Shown piece after piece: positions 47,823 to 56,842 of a stretch of DNA of 64,000 nt; the first letter of the stretch is position 1; every line of letters begins with the position of its first letter. Both the position numbers and the translations under genes were made by a program. The notes beneath the pieces were generated by a model. That model did no database searches and was not told the DNA's origin. It worked only from the letters and a program-made list of their open reading frames with translations. The stretch spans positions 186,001-250,000 of the forward strand of contig NZ_BSEV01000006.1 of NCBI RefSeq assembly GCF_027922005.1. Reading direction: 5' to 3'. Source of the stretch: Streptosporangium carneum. Lineage in GTDB: Bacteria > Actinomycetota > Actinomycetes > Streptosporangiales > Streptosporangiaceae.

Positions 47823-49010
47823 TCAGCCCTTGACGCAGACGAGCTGCCGCAGGTGGGCGACCACCTCGACCAGGTCGGTCTGCGCCGCCATGACCGACTG
47901 GATGTCCTTGTAGGCGCCCGGGATCTCGTCGATCACTCCGCTGTCCTTACGGCACTCGACGCCGTCCGTCTGCGCCTTGAGGTCCGCCAGCGTGAACGTC
48001 TTCTTCGCCTTGGTCCTGCTCATCCTGCGGCCCGCGCCGTGCGAGGCGGAGTTGAACGCCTCGGCGTTCCCCAGGCCCTTCACGATGTAGGTGCCGGTCG
48101 CCATCGAGCCGGGGATGATGCCGAACTCGCCCGATCCCGCGCGGATCGCGCCCTTGCGGGTGACGAGCACGTCCACGCCGTCGTAGCGCTCCTCCGCGAC
48201 GTAGTTGTGGTGGCAGGAGATCGGCGCCTCGAAGGCGATGCCGCGCAGGTGCCGCCGCAGGACGTCGCACACCAGGGCCATCATGACCGCCCTGTTGCGC
48301 CGTGCGTAGTCCTGCGCCCAGAACAGGTCCCTGCGGTAGGCGTCCATCTGCGGCGTGCCGCCGACGAACACCGCGAGGTTGCGGTCGGGCAGGTCCTGGT
48401 TGTGCGGCAGCCTCTGGGCCTGACCGATGTGGAACTCGGCGAGTTCCTTGCCGATGTTGCGCGACCCCGAGTGCAGCACGACCCAGACGGCCCCCTCGTC
48501 GTCGGCGCAGATCTCCAGGAAGTGGTTGCCGCCGCCCAGGGTGCCCATCTGGACCTCGGCGCGCTCCCTCCTGGAGCGCACGGCCGGAGCGAGGGTCTCG
48601 AAGTCCCTCCAGAAGTCCGCCCAGTCGGCGGTCTTGAACCCGTGCAGCCTGGTCGGGTCGACCGGCGTCCTGTGGTGTCCGAACCCGACGGGAACGGCCT
48701 GCTCCAGCTTCGAGCGCAGGTGTCCCAGGTCGTCCGGCAGGTTCTCCGCCCTGAAGGAGGTCTTCACCGCGGTCATCCCGCACCCGATGTCGACGCCGAC
48801 CGCCGCCGGCGAGACCGCGTCCCGCATCGCGATGACCGAGCCGACCGTCGCGCCCATCCCGTGGTGCACGTCCGGCATCACCGCGACCCCCTGCACCCAC
48901 GGCAGGTTGGCGACGTTGCGCAGCTGCTGCATCACGTTCGGCTCGACCTCGGCGGGGTCGGCCCACATGCGGATCGGCGCGCGGCCCCCCATCACCTCGT
49001 TGTACGTCAT
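47823..49010 (-). CDS. rtcB: RNA-splicing ligase RtcB
   Basis: 395 residues. Signature motifs are MPDVHHGMGATVG, GVDIGCGM (metal), GGGNHFLE, HSGSRNIG, ISCHHNYV and SHGAGRRMSR, whose His is guanylylated. It joins 2',3'-cyclic phosphate or 3'-phosphate and 5'-OH RNA ends using GTP and Mn2+. ATG 49010 has GGAGGGAGG upstream. No archease, RtcA or tRNA gene lies beside it, so it probably serves RNA repair. Confidence 0.94.
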   Translation of the reverse strand: MTYNEVMGGRAPIRMWADPAEVEPNVMQQLRNVANLPWVQGVAVMPDVHHGMGATVGSVIAMRDAVSPAAVGVDIGCGMTAVKTSFRAENLPDDLGHLRSKLEQAVPVGFGHHRTPVDPTRLHGFKTADWADFWRDFETLAPAVRSRRERAEVQMGTLGGGNHFLEICADDEGAVWVVLHSGSRNIGKELAEFHIGQAQRLPHNQDLPDRNLAVFVGGTPQMDAYRRDLFWAQDYARRNRAVMMALVCDVLRRHLRGIAFEAPISCHHNYVAEERYDGVDVLVTRKGAIRAGSGEFGIIPGSMATGTYIVKGLGNAEAFNSASHGAGRRMSRTKAKKTFTLADLKAQTDGVECRKDSGVIDEIPGAYKDIQSVMAAQTDLVEVVAHLRQLVCVKG

Positions 49011-49212
49011 CGTCGCGTCGCCTCCCTCCGACCGGACCTGATCCGGATCTCCGCCGGCCGACCGGCCGACGACGTCAATGACGCCAGAACCCCCTGACGC
49101 CTCGCAACCCAATTAAGATCTTCCGTCCGCCGGGAGGGCCCGTCGAGCGGCGCGGCCGCCCCTGACCGCCGCCCGGCCACGCGGGGCGCGGCCCCCTCCG
49201 CGGCCCGCCGCC

Positions 49213-51126
49213 TCACCCCGTGAGGCAGGGCGGGCGCACGGCGGCCACGTCGTGGCCGAAGGCGACCAGCAGGACGCCGCGGGGAGCCCAGGCGAGGGCC
49301 CGCACCGGCTCGGGGAAGCGCGCCGCGGGGCAGAGCCGCTCACGGGTGCGCAGGTCCCACAGGCTGACCTCCCCGTAGGCGCCCGCACGGGCTCCGGTGG
49401 CCAGGACGGGCAGGCCGTCCACCTCCGTCACGGCCAGCGCGTTCACCTCGCCCGCGTCGACGGGCGGGTGCAGCCGCCGTCGGGCGCGCAGGTCCCAGAC
49501 CCATACTGGACCGCCTCCGCCACCGGTCACCCCGACGGGCCCGCCGTCCAGCGTCGCGGCCGTCACCGCGCCGACCTCGCCGGCCGCCCCCTCGAGCCCC
49601 GGCGCCAGCCGCTCACCGGTCCGCACGTCCCACAGGCCGACCGATCCCGCGCGGTCGCCGGTGAAGGCCGCCAGGACGCCGTCCAGATCGATGAGGGCCA
49701 CCTTGGGCGTGCCCGCGAAGGGGCCGAGAGGAGGGCCGAGGGCGGGACCGGGCCGCGGCCCGCCGAGAGCGGCGTGCAGGGTCACTCTCCGGCCCTCGCC
49801 GACCACGACGCGCACGGCCAGGTCCTCCGCCTCCGTCGCGGCCACCGGCTCCGCCCGGCCGACGGGCTCGGCGAGGTCGACGGGGTGCCCGGTCAGCGCG
49901 TCGCGGACGCACACCCCGCCCTCGCCGTCCCTGCTCACGACCGTCGTACGGCCGTCCCCCGCCACGGCCAGCTCGCGCACCTCCGCGGTGTGGCCGGGCA
50001 GGGGCAGCTCGGGCAGCCGGTCCGCCTCGACGTCCCACACCCGGATCCGGCCGTCGGAGCCGCCGGTGACGACGACCGCGCGACCGTCGCAGGTGGCGGG
50101 GTGGACGCCCCACGACAGGCTCGCGTACGGGATCGGCGGCCCCGAAGGGCCGCCGGTGCGGGGGTCGCGCAGCCGCAGGCCGCCCTCGCACTCGACGGCG
50201 ACGTCGCACCAGGCGGGTGCGGGGACCGGACCCTCCGCGGGAATGAGCGGGTCGCCCGCGCGCAGCCACCAGACCCGCCTGCCTCCCTTCCCGTGGGTGG
50301 TCACGACGACCGCCCTGCCGTGACGGACGGCCGTGGCGGCGTGCACCGTGTCGGTGCCCAGCAGCGGGGGGCAGATCTCCTCCCCGGTGAGCAGGTCGCG
50401 CACCTCGACCGCGCGCTCCCAGCCTGTGGTGACGACCACGGCCCGCCCGTCCACGACGGCGGTGGCCACACCGGTCAGGCCCGCGGCGTGCCCGGTCGGG
50501 ACCGAGCCCACGTGCTCCCCCGTGCCCGCGTCCCACATCTCGACCGTGGGCACGCGCCCGTCGGGGGCACGGCCGTCGGCCACCACGACGGGGCGTCCCG
50601 CCACCTCGGCCACGGCGACGGAGGTCAGGGCGGGCGGCGGGCCCGGCGGTGTGAGACGCCTGCCGACGCTCTCACCGGTCCTGAGGTCGCGCAACGAGGC
50701 CGTGTCCCTGCCTCCGGCCACGACGAGCGTCCGGCCGTCGACCGTGACCACCGCCTCCGCCGAGGCCCCCCATGACGCCTCGAGCCACGTCAGCCGAAGG
50801 CGGCCGTCGACCCTGGCCCCCGTGGCCCACAGGGGACGCCATCCCCTCCGTTCCCCGGTCGGCTCACAGGTCGGCTCACAGGTCGGCTCGGAGGTCAGCT
50901 CGGAGGTCAGCTCGGAGAGCAGGTCCGTGGCGCCCCAGCGGGCCGAGTCCAGGCTGAGCAGCCACCTGCGGTCGCGGGGATGGGCCGAGTGGGCGTCGAG
51001 CGAGGTGCGGTAGACGGCGGCCTCGAGCCTGGCCCGCGGGCCGCCGACGAGGTCCAGCAGGGGCGACAGGATGCGTGGGTCGGCGTGCAGCAGCGCGTCC
51101 AGATCCCACGGTCGATCGTCGGACAT
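49213..51126 (-). CDS. WD40-like beta-propeller protein
   Basis: 637 residues. After a helical N-terminus (~120 residues) come many degenerate blades with the pattern VAVV(D/E)GRPVVV..G..D..VRVWD..TGE, for example GGSDGRIRVWDVEADRL and GDRAGSVGLWDVRTGERL. There is no kinase, protease or membrane segment, so it is probably a scaffold or binding protein. A stretch of Ser-Glu-Leu-Thr/Ser-Glu-Pro-Thr/Cys-Glu-Pro-Thr repeats near residue 75 is encoded by a 12-bp tandem repeat. ATG 51126. Related propellers are common in actinobacteria beside signalling genes. Confidence 0.82.
   Translation of the reverse strand: MSDDRPWDLDALLHADPRILSPLLDLVGGPRARLEAAVYRTSLDAHSAHPRDRRWLLSLDSARWGATDLLSELTSELTSEPTCEPTCEPTGERRGWRPLWATGARVDGRLRLTWLEASWGASAEAVVTVDGRTLVVAGGRDTASLRDLRTGESVGRRLTPPGPPPALTSVAVAEVAGRPVVVADGRAPDGRVPTVEMWDAGTGEHVGSVPTGHAAGLTGVATAVVDGRAVVVTTGWERAVEVRDLLTGEEICPPLLGTDTVHAATAVRHGRAVVVTTHGKGGRRVWWLRAGDPLIPAEGPVPAPAWCDVAVECEGGLRLRDPRTGGPSGPPIPYASLSWGVHPATCDGRAVVVTGGSDGRIRVWDVEADRLPELPLPGHTAEVRELAVAGDGRTTVVSRDGEGGVCVRDALTGHPVDLAEPVGRAEPVAATEAEDLAVRVVVGEGRRVTLHAALGGPRPGPALGPPLGPFAGTPKVALIDLDGVLAAFTGDRAGSVGLWDVRTGERLAPGLEGAAGEVGAVTAATLDGGPVGVTGGGGGPVWVWDLRARRRLHPPVDAGEVNALAVTEVDGLPVLATGARAGAYGEVSLWDLRTRERLCPAARFPEPVRALAWAPRGVLLVAFGHDVAAVRPPCLTG
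50857..50916. repeat. 12-bp tandem repeat, five copies, inside the propeller gene
   Basis: Five 12-bp units of the type GGTCGGCTCACA/GGTCAGCTCGGA encode four-residue repeats in the protein. Units 1-2 are identical and units 4-5 are identical, suggesting recent slippage. Copy number can change without a frameshift. Confidence 0.9.
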
Positions 51127-51374
51127 GAGCTCCCTGATCGGTCTGTCGGGTGGGGCGACGGATCCACGCCACGTGCGGCACGGACGAGCTCGTGTGATCC
51201 GTGCGGACTCATGAGCCTCCGTGGGGACGTGGGTGATCCGGTGCGTGTCCGTACGACTCCGTACGGACACCGAAGGGCGGATTCGTGAGATATTGCCGTG
51301 TCGATCGCTCCCCTGCAATATCGCGAGAACCCGGCGCCCGGAAGCGCGCGCCACGCCCCGGCGGCGGGCGCGGC

Positions 51375-52286
51375 TCACGGCGATGTGATCACGGGGCCCA
51401 GGGCCAGCAGGAGCACGACGTCGACGGCCGCGACGGCGACGGCCGCGGCGAAGGGGGCCCTGGGCGAGCGCCCTTCCAGCAGCAGGCCCCCCAGGGCGAA
51501 CGCCGCCGCCGCGGCGAGCGCCCCCCACCCCCACGGCCCCGGCGGCCGCCCAGGCCCGAAGACGAGCAGCCCGGTCGCCAGCAGCAGGGGCAGCGGGACC
51601 AGGGCGCGCACCCGGGCGGCGCCGAGCCGTTGCGGCCAGCCCCGGACCCCGGTCGCGAGATCGCCGGGGATGTCGGGCAGCACGTTGGCCAGGTGTCCCC
51701 CGCACCCCAGCAGCGCGGCGGCGGAAACCGCCCACCACGCGGGCCACGGCTCCCCCGGCAGGCCGAGGGTCACGAACGGCGGCAGGACGCCGAAACCCAC
51801 GACGTAGGGCAGCCACGACAGGACGGTGGCCTTCAGCCAGAGGTCGTAGGCCCAGGCCGCGGCGACGCCGGCGAGGTGGACGGCCCCCGCGGCGAGCCCC
51901 GAGGCCAGCGAGAGCGGCACACAGAGCGCGAGGGCCGCCAGGGCCGCGGCCCACACCGTGCGCGCGCCCACCGCGCCTTCGGCGACCGGCTTGCCCGAAC
52001 GGCCCGCGGCGGCGTCCCGCGCCGCGTCCACCGCGTCGTTGCACCAGCCGATCGACAGCTGGCCCGCCAGCACGGCGGCCGCCACCAGGACGCATCCCGC
52101 CGCGTCGCGTCCGCAGGCCACGGCCAGGGCGGTCACCAGCGCGGTGACCGCCACGGTGGGCCCCGGATGGCATGCCGACGCCAGCGCCACGGCGGCCGCG
52201 AACCCGGCCCTTCCGCGTGCCCCTTCCCCCGTTCCCGGCCGTCTTTCCCCGGTCGCCCGCTCCCGGCCCCGCTGTCGGCTCGTCAC
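51375..52286 (-). CDS. UbiA-family prenyltransferase
   Basis: 303 residues, about eight or nine membrane helices. The prenyl-diphosphate/Mg2+ motifs are GWCNDAVDAARDAAAG (NDxxD) and the second Asp-rich NVLPDIPGDL. The family attaches isoprenoid chains to aromatic acceptors. It is divergent from a type III polyketide synthase operon, so an aromatic polyketide could be its acceptor (inference). GTG 52286; a 107-nt shared promoter region separates it from the synthase. Confidence 0.88.
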   Translation of the reverse strand: MTSRQRGRERATGERRPGTGEGARGRAGFAAAVALASACHPGPTVAVTALVTALAVACGRDAAGCVLVAAAVLAGQLSIGWCNDAVDAARDAAAGRSGKPVAEGAVGARTVWAAALAALALCVPLSLASGLAAGAVHLAGVAAAWAYDLWLKATVLSWLPYVVGFGVLPPFVTLGLPGEPWPAWWAVSAAALLGCGGHLANVLPDIPGDLATGVRGWPQRLGAARVRALVPLPLLLATGLLVFGPGRPPGPWGWGALAAAAAFALGGLLLEGRSPRAPFAAAVAVAAVDVVLLLALGPVITSP

Positions 52287-52393
52287 GGAACCGATGCTAA
52301 GCGTGCCAACGGCTCTCCAGGAGGCATGCCGTACGCGCAGACGGGCAAAAGCCAGGTGTCCGCGCCTTTCTTACGCCTGGGAGTAATCCTCAT

Positions 52394-53473
52394 ATGACGC
52401 GAATCGCCGCTGTCCGCGGTGCGCTCCCGCCGAACCGCCATTCCCAGGCCGAGATCACCGACGCGTTCGCGCGGCTGTGTCTTCCTGAGGGCGCCGACCG
52501 GCGGCTGCTCGACCGGCTGCACGCGGGCGCCCGGGTGGAGTTCCGCCACCTGGCGCTGCCGCTCGACCAGTACGCCAAGCTTGACGGGTTCGGGGCGGCC
52601 AACGACGCCTTCGTCGAGTCCGCCGTCGGGCTGGGGGCGGAGGCGGTCGGCGGGGCACTCGAGGCGGCGGGGCTCGCCCCCGAGGACGTGGACATGATCA
52701 TGTTCACGTCGGTGACCGGCATCGCCGCCCCGTCCGTCGACGCCAGGCTGGCGGGCCGCCTGGGTCTGCGCCCCGACGTGAAGCGGGTTCCGGTGTTCGG
52801 GCTCGGCTGCGTGGCGGGGGCGGCCGGGATCTCCCGGCTGCACGACTACCTGCGCGGCTGGCCCGGCCACGTGGCCGTGCTGCTCTCGGTCGAGCTGTGC
52901 TCCCTCACCCTGCAGCGCGGCGACGCCTCCGTCGCCAACCTGGTGGCGGGAGCGCTGTTCGGCGACGGCGCGGCCGCCGTCGTCGCCTGCGGCGACGAGC
53001 GGCCCGCGACCGGCGCGGACGCGGGAAGCGGGCCGCCGGGCCCCTCGGTCGTGGCCACCCGCAGCCGCCTGTATCCCGGTTCCGAGCACGTGATGGGCTG
53101 GGAGGTGGGCGACACCGGCTTCCGGGTCGTGCTCGACGCGAGCGTCCCCGACGTGGTGCGGACCCATCTGGCGGACGACGTGGACGGCTTCCTGGCCGAC
53201 CACGGGCTGACGAGGGGGGACGTGACGGCCTGGGTGTGCCATCCGGGCGGCCCGAGGGTGCTCGAGGCCGTGGCGGAGACGCTCCGCCTGCCCTCCGGCG
53301 CGCTGGACCTCACCTGGCGCTCGCTGGCGGAGGTCGGCAACCTGTCCTCCTCCTCCGTCCTGCACGTCCTGCGGGACACCCTCGCGACGCGTCCGCCGCC
53401 CCGGGACACGCCGGGGCTGCTCATCGCGATGGGGCCCGGTTTCTGTTCCGAGCTCGTCCTGTTGCGCTGGTAG
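52394..53473 (+). CDS. Type III polyketide synthase (chalcone/stilbene synthase family)
   Basis: 359 residues with the full catalytic triad: Cys ~139 in VFGLGCVAGAAG, His in VCHPGGPRVLEA and Asn in GNLSSSSVL. The GFGxxxD-like FGDGAAAVV region is also present. It condenses malonyl-CoA on an acyl-CoA starter to make alkylresorcinols, alkylpyrones or related aromatics; starter and product cannot be told from sequence. ATG 52394. The methyltransferase gene starts 7 nt after its stop. Confidence 0.93.
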   Translation: MTRIAAVRGALPPNRHSQAEITDAFARLCLPEGADRRLLDRLHAGARVEFRHLALPLDQYAKLDGFGAANDAFVESAVGLGAEAVGGALEAAGLAPEDVDMIMFTSVTGIAAPSVDARLAGRLGLRPDVKRVPVFGLGCVAGAAGISRLHDYLRGWPGHVAVLLSVELCSLTLQRGDASVANLVAGALFGDGAAAVVACGDERPATGADAGSGPPGPSVVATRSRLYPGSEHVMGWEVGDTGFRVVLDASVPDVVRTHLADDVDGFLADHGLTRGDVTAWVCHPGGPRVLEAVAETLRLPSGALDLTWRSLAEVGNLSSSSVLHVLRDTLATRPPPRDTPGLLIAMGPGFCSELVLLRW

Positions 53474-53480
53474 GAGAACG

Positions 53481-54026
53481 GTGACCTGGTACCTGCTGCT
53501 CGTCATGCTCGTCGGGGTCGAACGGCTCGCCGAGCTGGTGGTCGCCCGCCGCAACGCGCGCTGGAGCCTGGCCAGGGGCGGGGTGGTCCACGGACGCGGC
53601 CACTATCCGTGGATGGTCGCCCTGCACACCGGGCTGCTTGCCGGGTGCCTGCTCGAGGCGGCCCTGGCCGGACGGCCCTTCGTCCCCGCCCTCGGCTGGC
53701 CGATGCTGGCCCTGGTCGTCGCCGCGCAGGGGCTGCGCTGGTGGTGCGTCGTCACGCTCGGCAGGCAGTGGAACACCGAGGTGATCGTGGTGCCCGGCCT
53801 GCCGCCCGTGACGCGCGGCCCCTACCGGCTGTCCTGGCTGCGGCATCCCAACTACGTGGCGGTGGCCCTCGAGGGCGTGGCGCTGCCGCTGGTGTACGGC
53901 GCCTGGATCACCGCGCTGACCTTCACCGCGCTGAACGGGGTGCTCATGGTCGTGAGGATCCGCTGTGAGGAGGCCGCCCTCGGCGCTCTCGCCCCCGCGC
54001 CGTCTCCCGGACGGACCCCGGCGTGA
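53481..54026 (+). CDS. Isoprenylcysteine carboxyl methyltransferase-like membrane protein
   Basis: 181 residues with about five membrane helices. The ICMT motif is GPYRLSWLRHPNYVAVALEG, with the SAM-binding RHPNY. In type III PKS loci (SrsB and BpsB types) this family O-methylates phenolic or pyrone lipids, the likely role here. GTG 53481 has AGGAG that overlaps the synthase stop; its own stop overlaps the GTG of the FAD gene (GTGA), so the three are coupled. Confidence 0.9.
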   Translation: MTWYLLLVMLVGVERLAELVVARRNARWSLARGGVVHGRGHYPWMVALHTGLLAGCLLEAALAGRPFVPALGWPMLALVVAAQGLRWWCVVTLGRQWNTEVIVVPGLPPVTRGPYRLSWLRHPNYVAVALEGVALPLVYGAWITALTFTALNGVLMVVRIRCEEAALGALAPAPSPGRTPA

Positions 54027-55036
54027 TCGACGTCCTGGTCTCGGGCGGGGGTCCCGCGGGCCTGGCGACCGCCATCCACGCGGCGCTGGCCGGCATGGAG
54101 GCCGTGGTGGTCGAGCCGAGGCCTGGGCCCGTCGACAAGGCGTGCGGCGAGGGGCTCATGCCCAGCGGGGTCGCCGCGCTGCGGTCACTGGGCGTGCGGG
54201 TCGAGGGCAGGGCGCTCGCGGGGATCCGCTACGTGGACGGCCTCGTCCAGGCCCAGGCGGCGTTCAGGGAGGGCCACGGCCTCGGGGTGCGACGCACCGC
54301 GCTGCACACCGCCCTGTCACGGCGCGCCGCCGAGCTGGGGGTCCGGGTCGTGCGGGGCAGGGTGGACGGGGTACGGCAGAGCCACGACGGCGTCGAGGCC
54401 GCGGGGCTGCGGGCCAGGTGGCTGGTGGCGGCCGACGGCCTGCACTCCCCGCTGCGCGCCCAGCTCGGGCTCCAGCTGCCGGATCACCGGCCGAGGCGGT
54501 ACGGCCTGCGACGGCACTACTCCGTCGCCCCCTGGACGGACTTCGTCGAGGTGCACTGGGCGCGGGACGGCGAGGCGTACGTGACGCCGGTGAGCGAGAA
54601 CCTGGTCGGGATCGCGGTGCTGAGCTCACGGCGGCGCGGTTACCTAGAGCACCTGGCGGACTTCCCCGACCTCGCCGACCGGCTCGAGGCGCCGGCCGCC
54701 ACCCGGGTCAGAGGGGCGGGACCGCTGCGCCAGCGGGTGCGCTCCCGGGTCGCGGGACGGGTGCTGCTGGTCGGCGACGCGGCGGGCTACACCGACGCCC
54801 TCACCGGCGAGGGCGTCTCGCTCGCGCTGTTGTCCGCGCAGACGCTGATCGGCTGCCTGCGGGCGGGCGCGCCCCATGCCTACGAGAGCGCCTGGCTGCG
54901 CCTGTCCCGCAGGCACAGGCTGCTCACCGGGGCGCTGCTGGAGACACGGCGGCACAGGGGGGCCGCTCGCCTGATCGTCCCCGCGGCCAGGCGGCTGCCC
55001 GCCCTGTTCGGAGCCGTGGTGCACGCGCTGGCGTGA
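54023..55036 (+). CDS. FAD-dependent oxidoreductase (geranylgeranyl-reductase / aromatic monooxygenase-like)
   Basis: 337 residues. FAD motif VLVSGGGPAGLATAIH, the DG motif region AADGLHSPLRAQLG and the second FAD motif VLLVGDAAGYTDALTGEGVS are present. It resembles the geranylgeranyl-reductase and flavoprotein hydroxylase group. In the srs pathway of Streptomyces a flavoprotein (SrsC) hydroxylates the resorcinol to a quinone; a parallel role is plausible. Prenyl-chain reduction is the alternative, given the neighbouring UbiA. A strong terminator follows. Confidence 0.88.
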   Translation: MIDVLVSGGGPAGLATAIHAALAGMEAVVVEPRPGPVDKACGEGLMPSGVAALRSLGVRVEGRALAGIRYVDGLVQAQAAFREGHGLGVRRTALHTALSRRAAELGVRVVRGRVDGVRQSHDGVEAAGLRARWLVAADGLHSPLRAQLGLQLPDHRPRRYGLRRHYSVAPWTDFVEVHWARDGEAYVTPVSENLVGIAVLSSRRRGYLEHLADFPDLADRLEAPAATRVRGAGPLRQRVRSRVAGRVLLVGDAAGYTDALTGEGVSLALLSAQTLIGCLRAGAPHAYESAWLRLSRRHRLLTGALLETRRHRGAARLIVPAARRLPALFGAVVHALA

Positions 55037-55069
55037 GGGACGGCGCGCGGAGGCAGGGCGTGAGAGAGC

Positions 55070-55112
55070 GGACCGCCCGGCCCCTGGGGTTCACCGAGGG
55101 GCCGGGCGGTCC
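55070..55112. terminator. Bidirectional hairpin between convergent genes
   Basis: A perfect 16-bp stem (GGACCGCCCGGCCCCT with its complement) and an 11-nt loop lie between the FAD gene stop (55036) and the convergent secreted-protein stop (55146). It marks the end of the polyketide locus. Confidence 0.88.
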
Positions 55113-55145
55113 TGGATCTCGCCGAGACGCTCGGCGGGCGTCAGG

Positions 55146-55637
55146 TCAGCGGAAGACCTTGACCCAGTCGCTGTCCTCCGAGGGGGACAGACCCCTGGCG
55201 CCCTCGAAGACGACGCGCCAGGTGCCGGAGGTGTAGACCGGGACCTTCGTGAAGAAACGCCCGTCACGACCGGTCTCGATCGTGTCGACGAACTCCCACT
55301 TGCTCCTGCCGCCCGCGCGGAACAGCACCACGATCTTCTGCCAGCCGGCCGAGCCGGTCCACTGCGTCCTGCTGTCGCCGCACGGGTTGTGGCGGGTCGC
55401 CAGGCCCGAGCCGCGCTCGTGCGGGTTGCAGTCCTCGCCGACCTGAAGCTGCCCCTGCAGCGAGATGTGCTGGTGCCTGCGGGCCGGGTTGGGGGCCGCG
55501 TGGAAACCCGCGATGCGGGTCTCGGTGTAGGCCCGGTCCGCGACCTGGGCCGACGCGGCCTGCGCCGGCACGGTGACGGCGAGCGCCGTGGCGCTCAGCG
55601 TCGCCGCCGCCAGAACCGCGGCGATGCGTCGCAACAT
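55146..55637 (-). CDS. Small secreted protein of unknown function
   Basis: 163 residues with a clear signal peptide (RRIAAVLAAATLSATALAVT ... AQAAS). The mature part is ~130 residues with two Cys in CNPHERGS and NPCGDSRTQ that could form a disulfide, and a C-terminal beta-rich stretch (DGRFFTKVPVYTSGTWRVVF) of immunoglobulin-like or carboxypeptidase-regulatory type. The next gene downstream of the gap encodes a similar C-terminal stretch. Start ATG 55637. Confidence 0.8.
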   Translation of the reverse strand: MLRRIAAVLAAATLSATALAVTVPAQAASAQVADRAYTETRIAGFHAAPNPARRHQHISLQGQLQVGEDCNPHERGSGLATRHNPCGDSRTQWTGSAGWQKIVVLFRAGGRSKWEFVDTIETGRDGRFFTKVPVYTSGTWRVVFEGARGLSPSEDSDWVKVFR

Positions 55638-55799
55638 GTGAGAACTTCCTTCCCCGTTGAAGAGCGCACTCCGAGACGGAGCGCGCCTACCGTCAAAGAC
55701 GCTTCAACATAGGGAAAAGTTGCCAGAAAAGAGAAATAACCAGGTCCCAATTTGAAAACAAATGCGGAGATTTGTCCTGATTAATGCATCAAAAGCGAC

Positions 55800-56738
55800 T
55801 TATAGGGTTGTTGGGTGGATGATGCTGCGCCTGGCGGCGTAGCGTCCCGTCCCGCCGAACCGGATCCGCCACTCCCCCTCCCCCGTGTCCGGCACGTTCC
55901 TGGCGAAATGGCCCCGCTCGTCGGTGGTGGCCGAGGCCACGTTCTCCCAGGCGTCTCCCCTCGCCCGCCGGTACATGATGTCGAGGGGCCGGCCGGGGAA
56001 GGGGGCGTAGTCCAGGTACCCCTGCGGGTCGACCCGGTTCAGGACCCCGCTGACCCGGACGCCCGATCCCCTGCCGACCGCCTGGACCGCGCTGAACCTG
56101 GTCTCACGCCTCAGCCAGAAGGCGGTGCGCTCGGTGGCCACCGCGCCGTCCGCGCCCCTGGCCCGCACGGTGACGGTCCAGCGTCCCGCCGGGTACCAGC
56201 GGGTGAGCTCCTTGTCCGGCAGGAACCTCCAGGTCTCCCACTCCCGCCCGGCACGCCGCGCGACTTCCTGAGCCGGGACCCCGGTCGCCCGCCTCCCCGG
56301 CGCCCCCGGAGAGAGCGGCCCTCCGGTCCAGGAGACGGAGGCGGGGGCCGTCTCCTCCGCCCCCCGCGGCTCGCCTGCCGCCGGACCCGGGCCGACGCCG
56401 GGAACGGGCGCGGGCGCGGGAACGGGTGCGGGAACGGGGACAGGAGCAGTGCCCGGATCGGGGAGGGGAACGGGAGCCGGGAGCGGGGCGGGCGCGGGGG
56501 CCGGCTTCGCCCCGCCCTTGGGGGGCACGCCCGGTTCGACCTGGACGGTCACCCCGTCCGGCCCCGTGACCCCGGCGGCGACCACCTCGATCACCAGCCG
56601 CACGGCCCCGACCGGCCCGACGACGGGAGCGTCCGGGCTCAGGGTCACGGAGCGGATCACCGGATCCTCCGCCACGGCCCCGGCGGGCACGGGCAGGACG
56701 GTGGCCCCCGCCACCAGCATCGCGATAAGGACTCTCAT
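55800..56738 (-). CDS. Secreted proline-rich protein, related in its C-terminus to its neighbour
   Basis: 312 residues. Signal peptide RVLIAMLVAGATVLPVPAGA, a beta-rich N-terminal domain, a long Pro/Ala/Val linker (PAPAPAPLPAPVPLPDPG), then a C-terminal domain ending DERGHFARNVPDTGEGEWRI. This end is like the DGRFFTKVPVYTSGTWRVVF end of the protein at 55.1 kb. ATG 56738 is set at the signal peptide; the open frame further upstream is a shadow of the ligase gene. Probably a cell-envelope protein. Confidence 0.78.
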   Translation of the reverse strand: MRVLIAMLVAGATVLPVPAGAVAEDPVIRSVTLSPDAPVVGPVGAVRLVIEVVAAGVTGPDGVTVQVEPGVPPKGGAKPAPAPAPLPAPVPLPDPGTAPVPVPAPVPAPAPVPGVGPGPAAGEPRGAEETAPASVSWTGGPLSPGAPGRRATGVPAQEVARRAGREWETWRFLPDKELTRWYPAGRWTVTVRARGADGAVATERTAFWLRRETRFSAVQAVGRGSGVRVSGVLNRVDPQGYLDYAPFPGRPLDIMYRRARGDAWENVASATTDERGHFARNVPDTGEGEWRIRFGGTGRYAARRSIIHPTTL

Positions 56739-56842
56739 GAACCAGGACGCTAAAAACCGTCCGGTAATGGCCGAGGAGAAGACACGCGCCCGGTTGGGCA
56801 AAACGCCGCCGTCCGTCGCGGGGAACCGTCCCCGTAGAGCGG

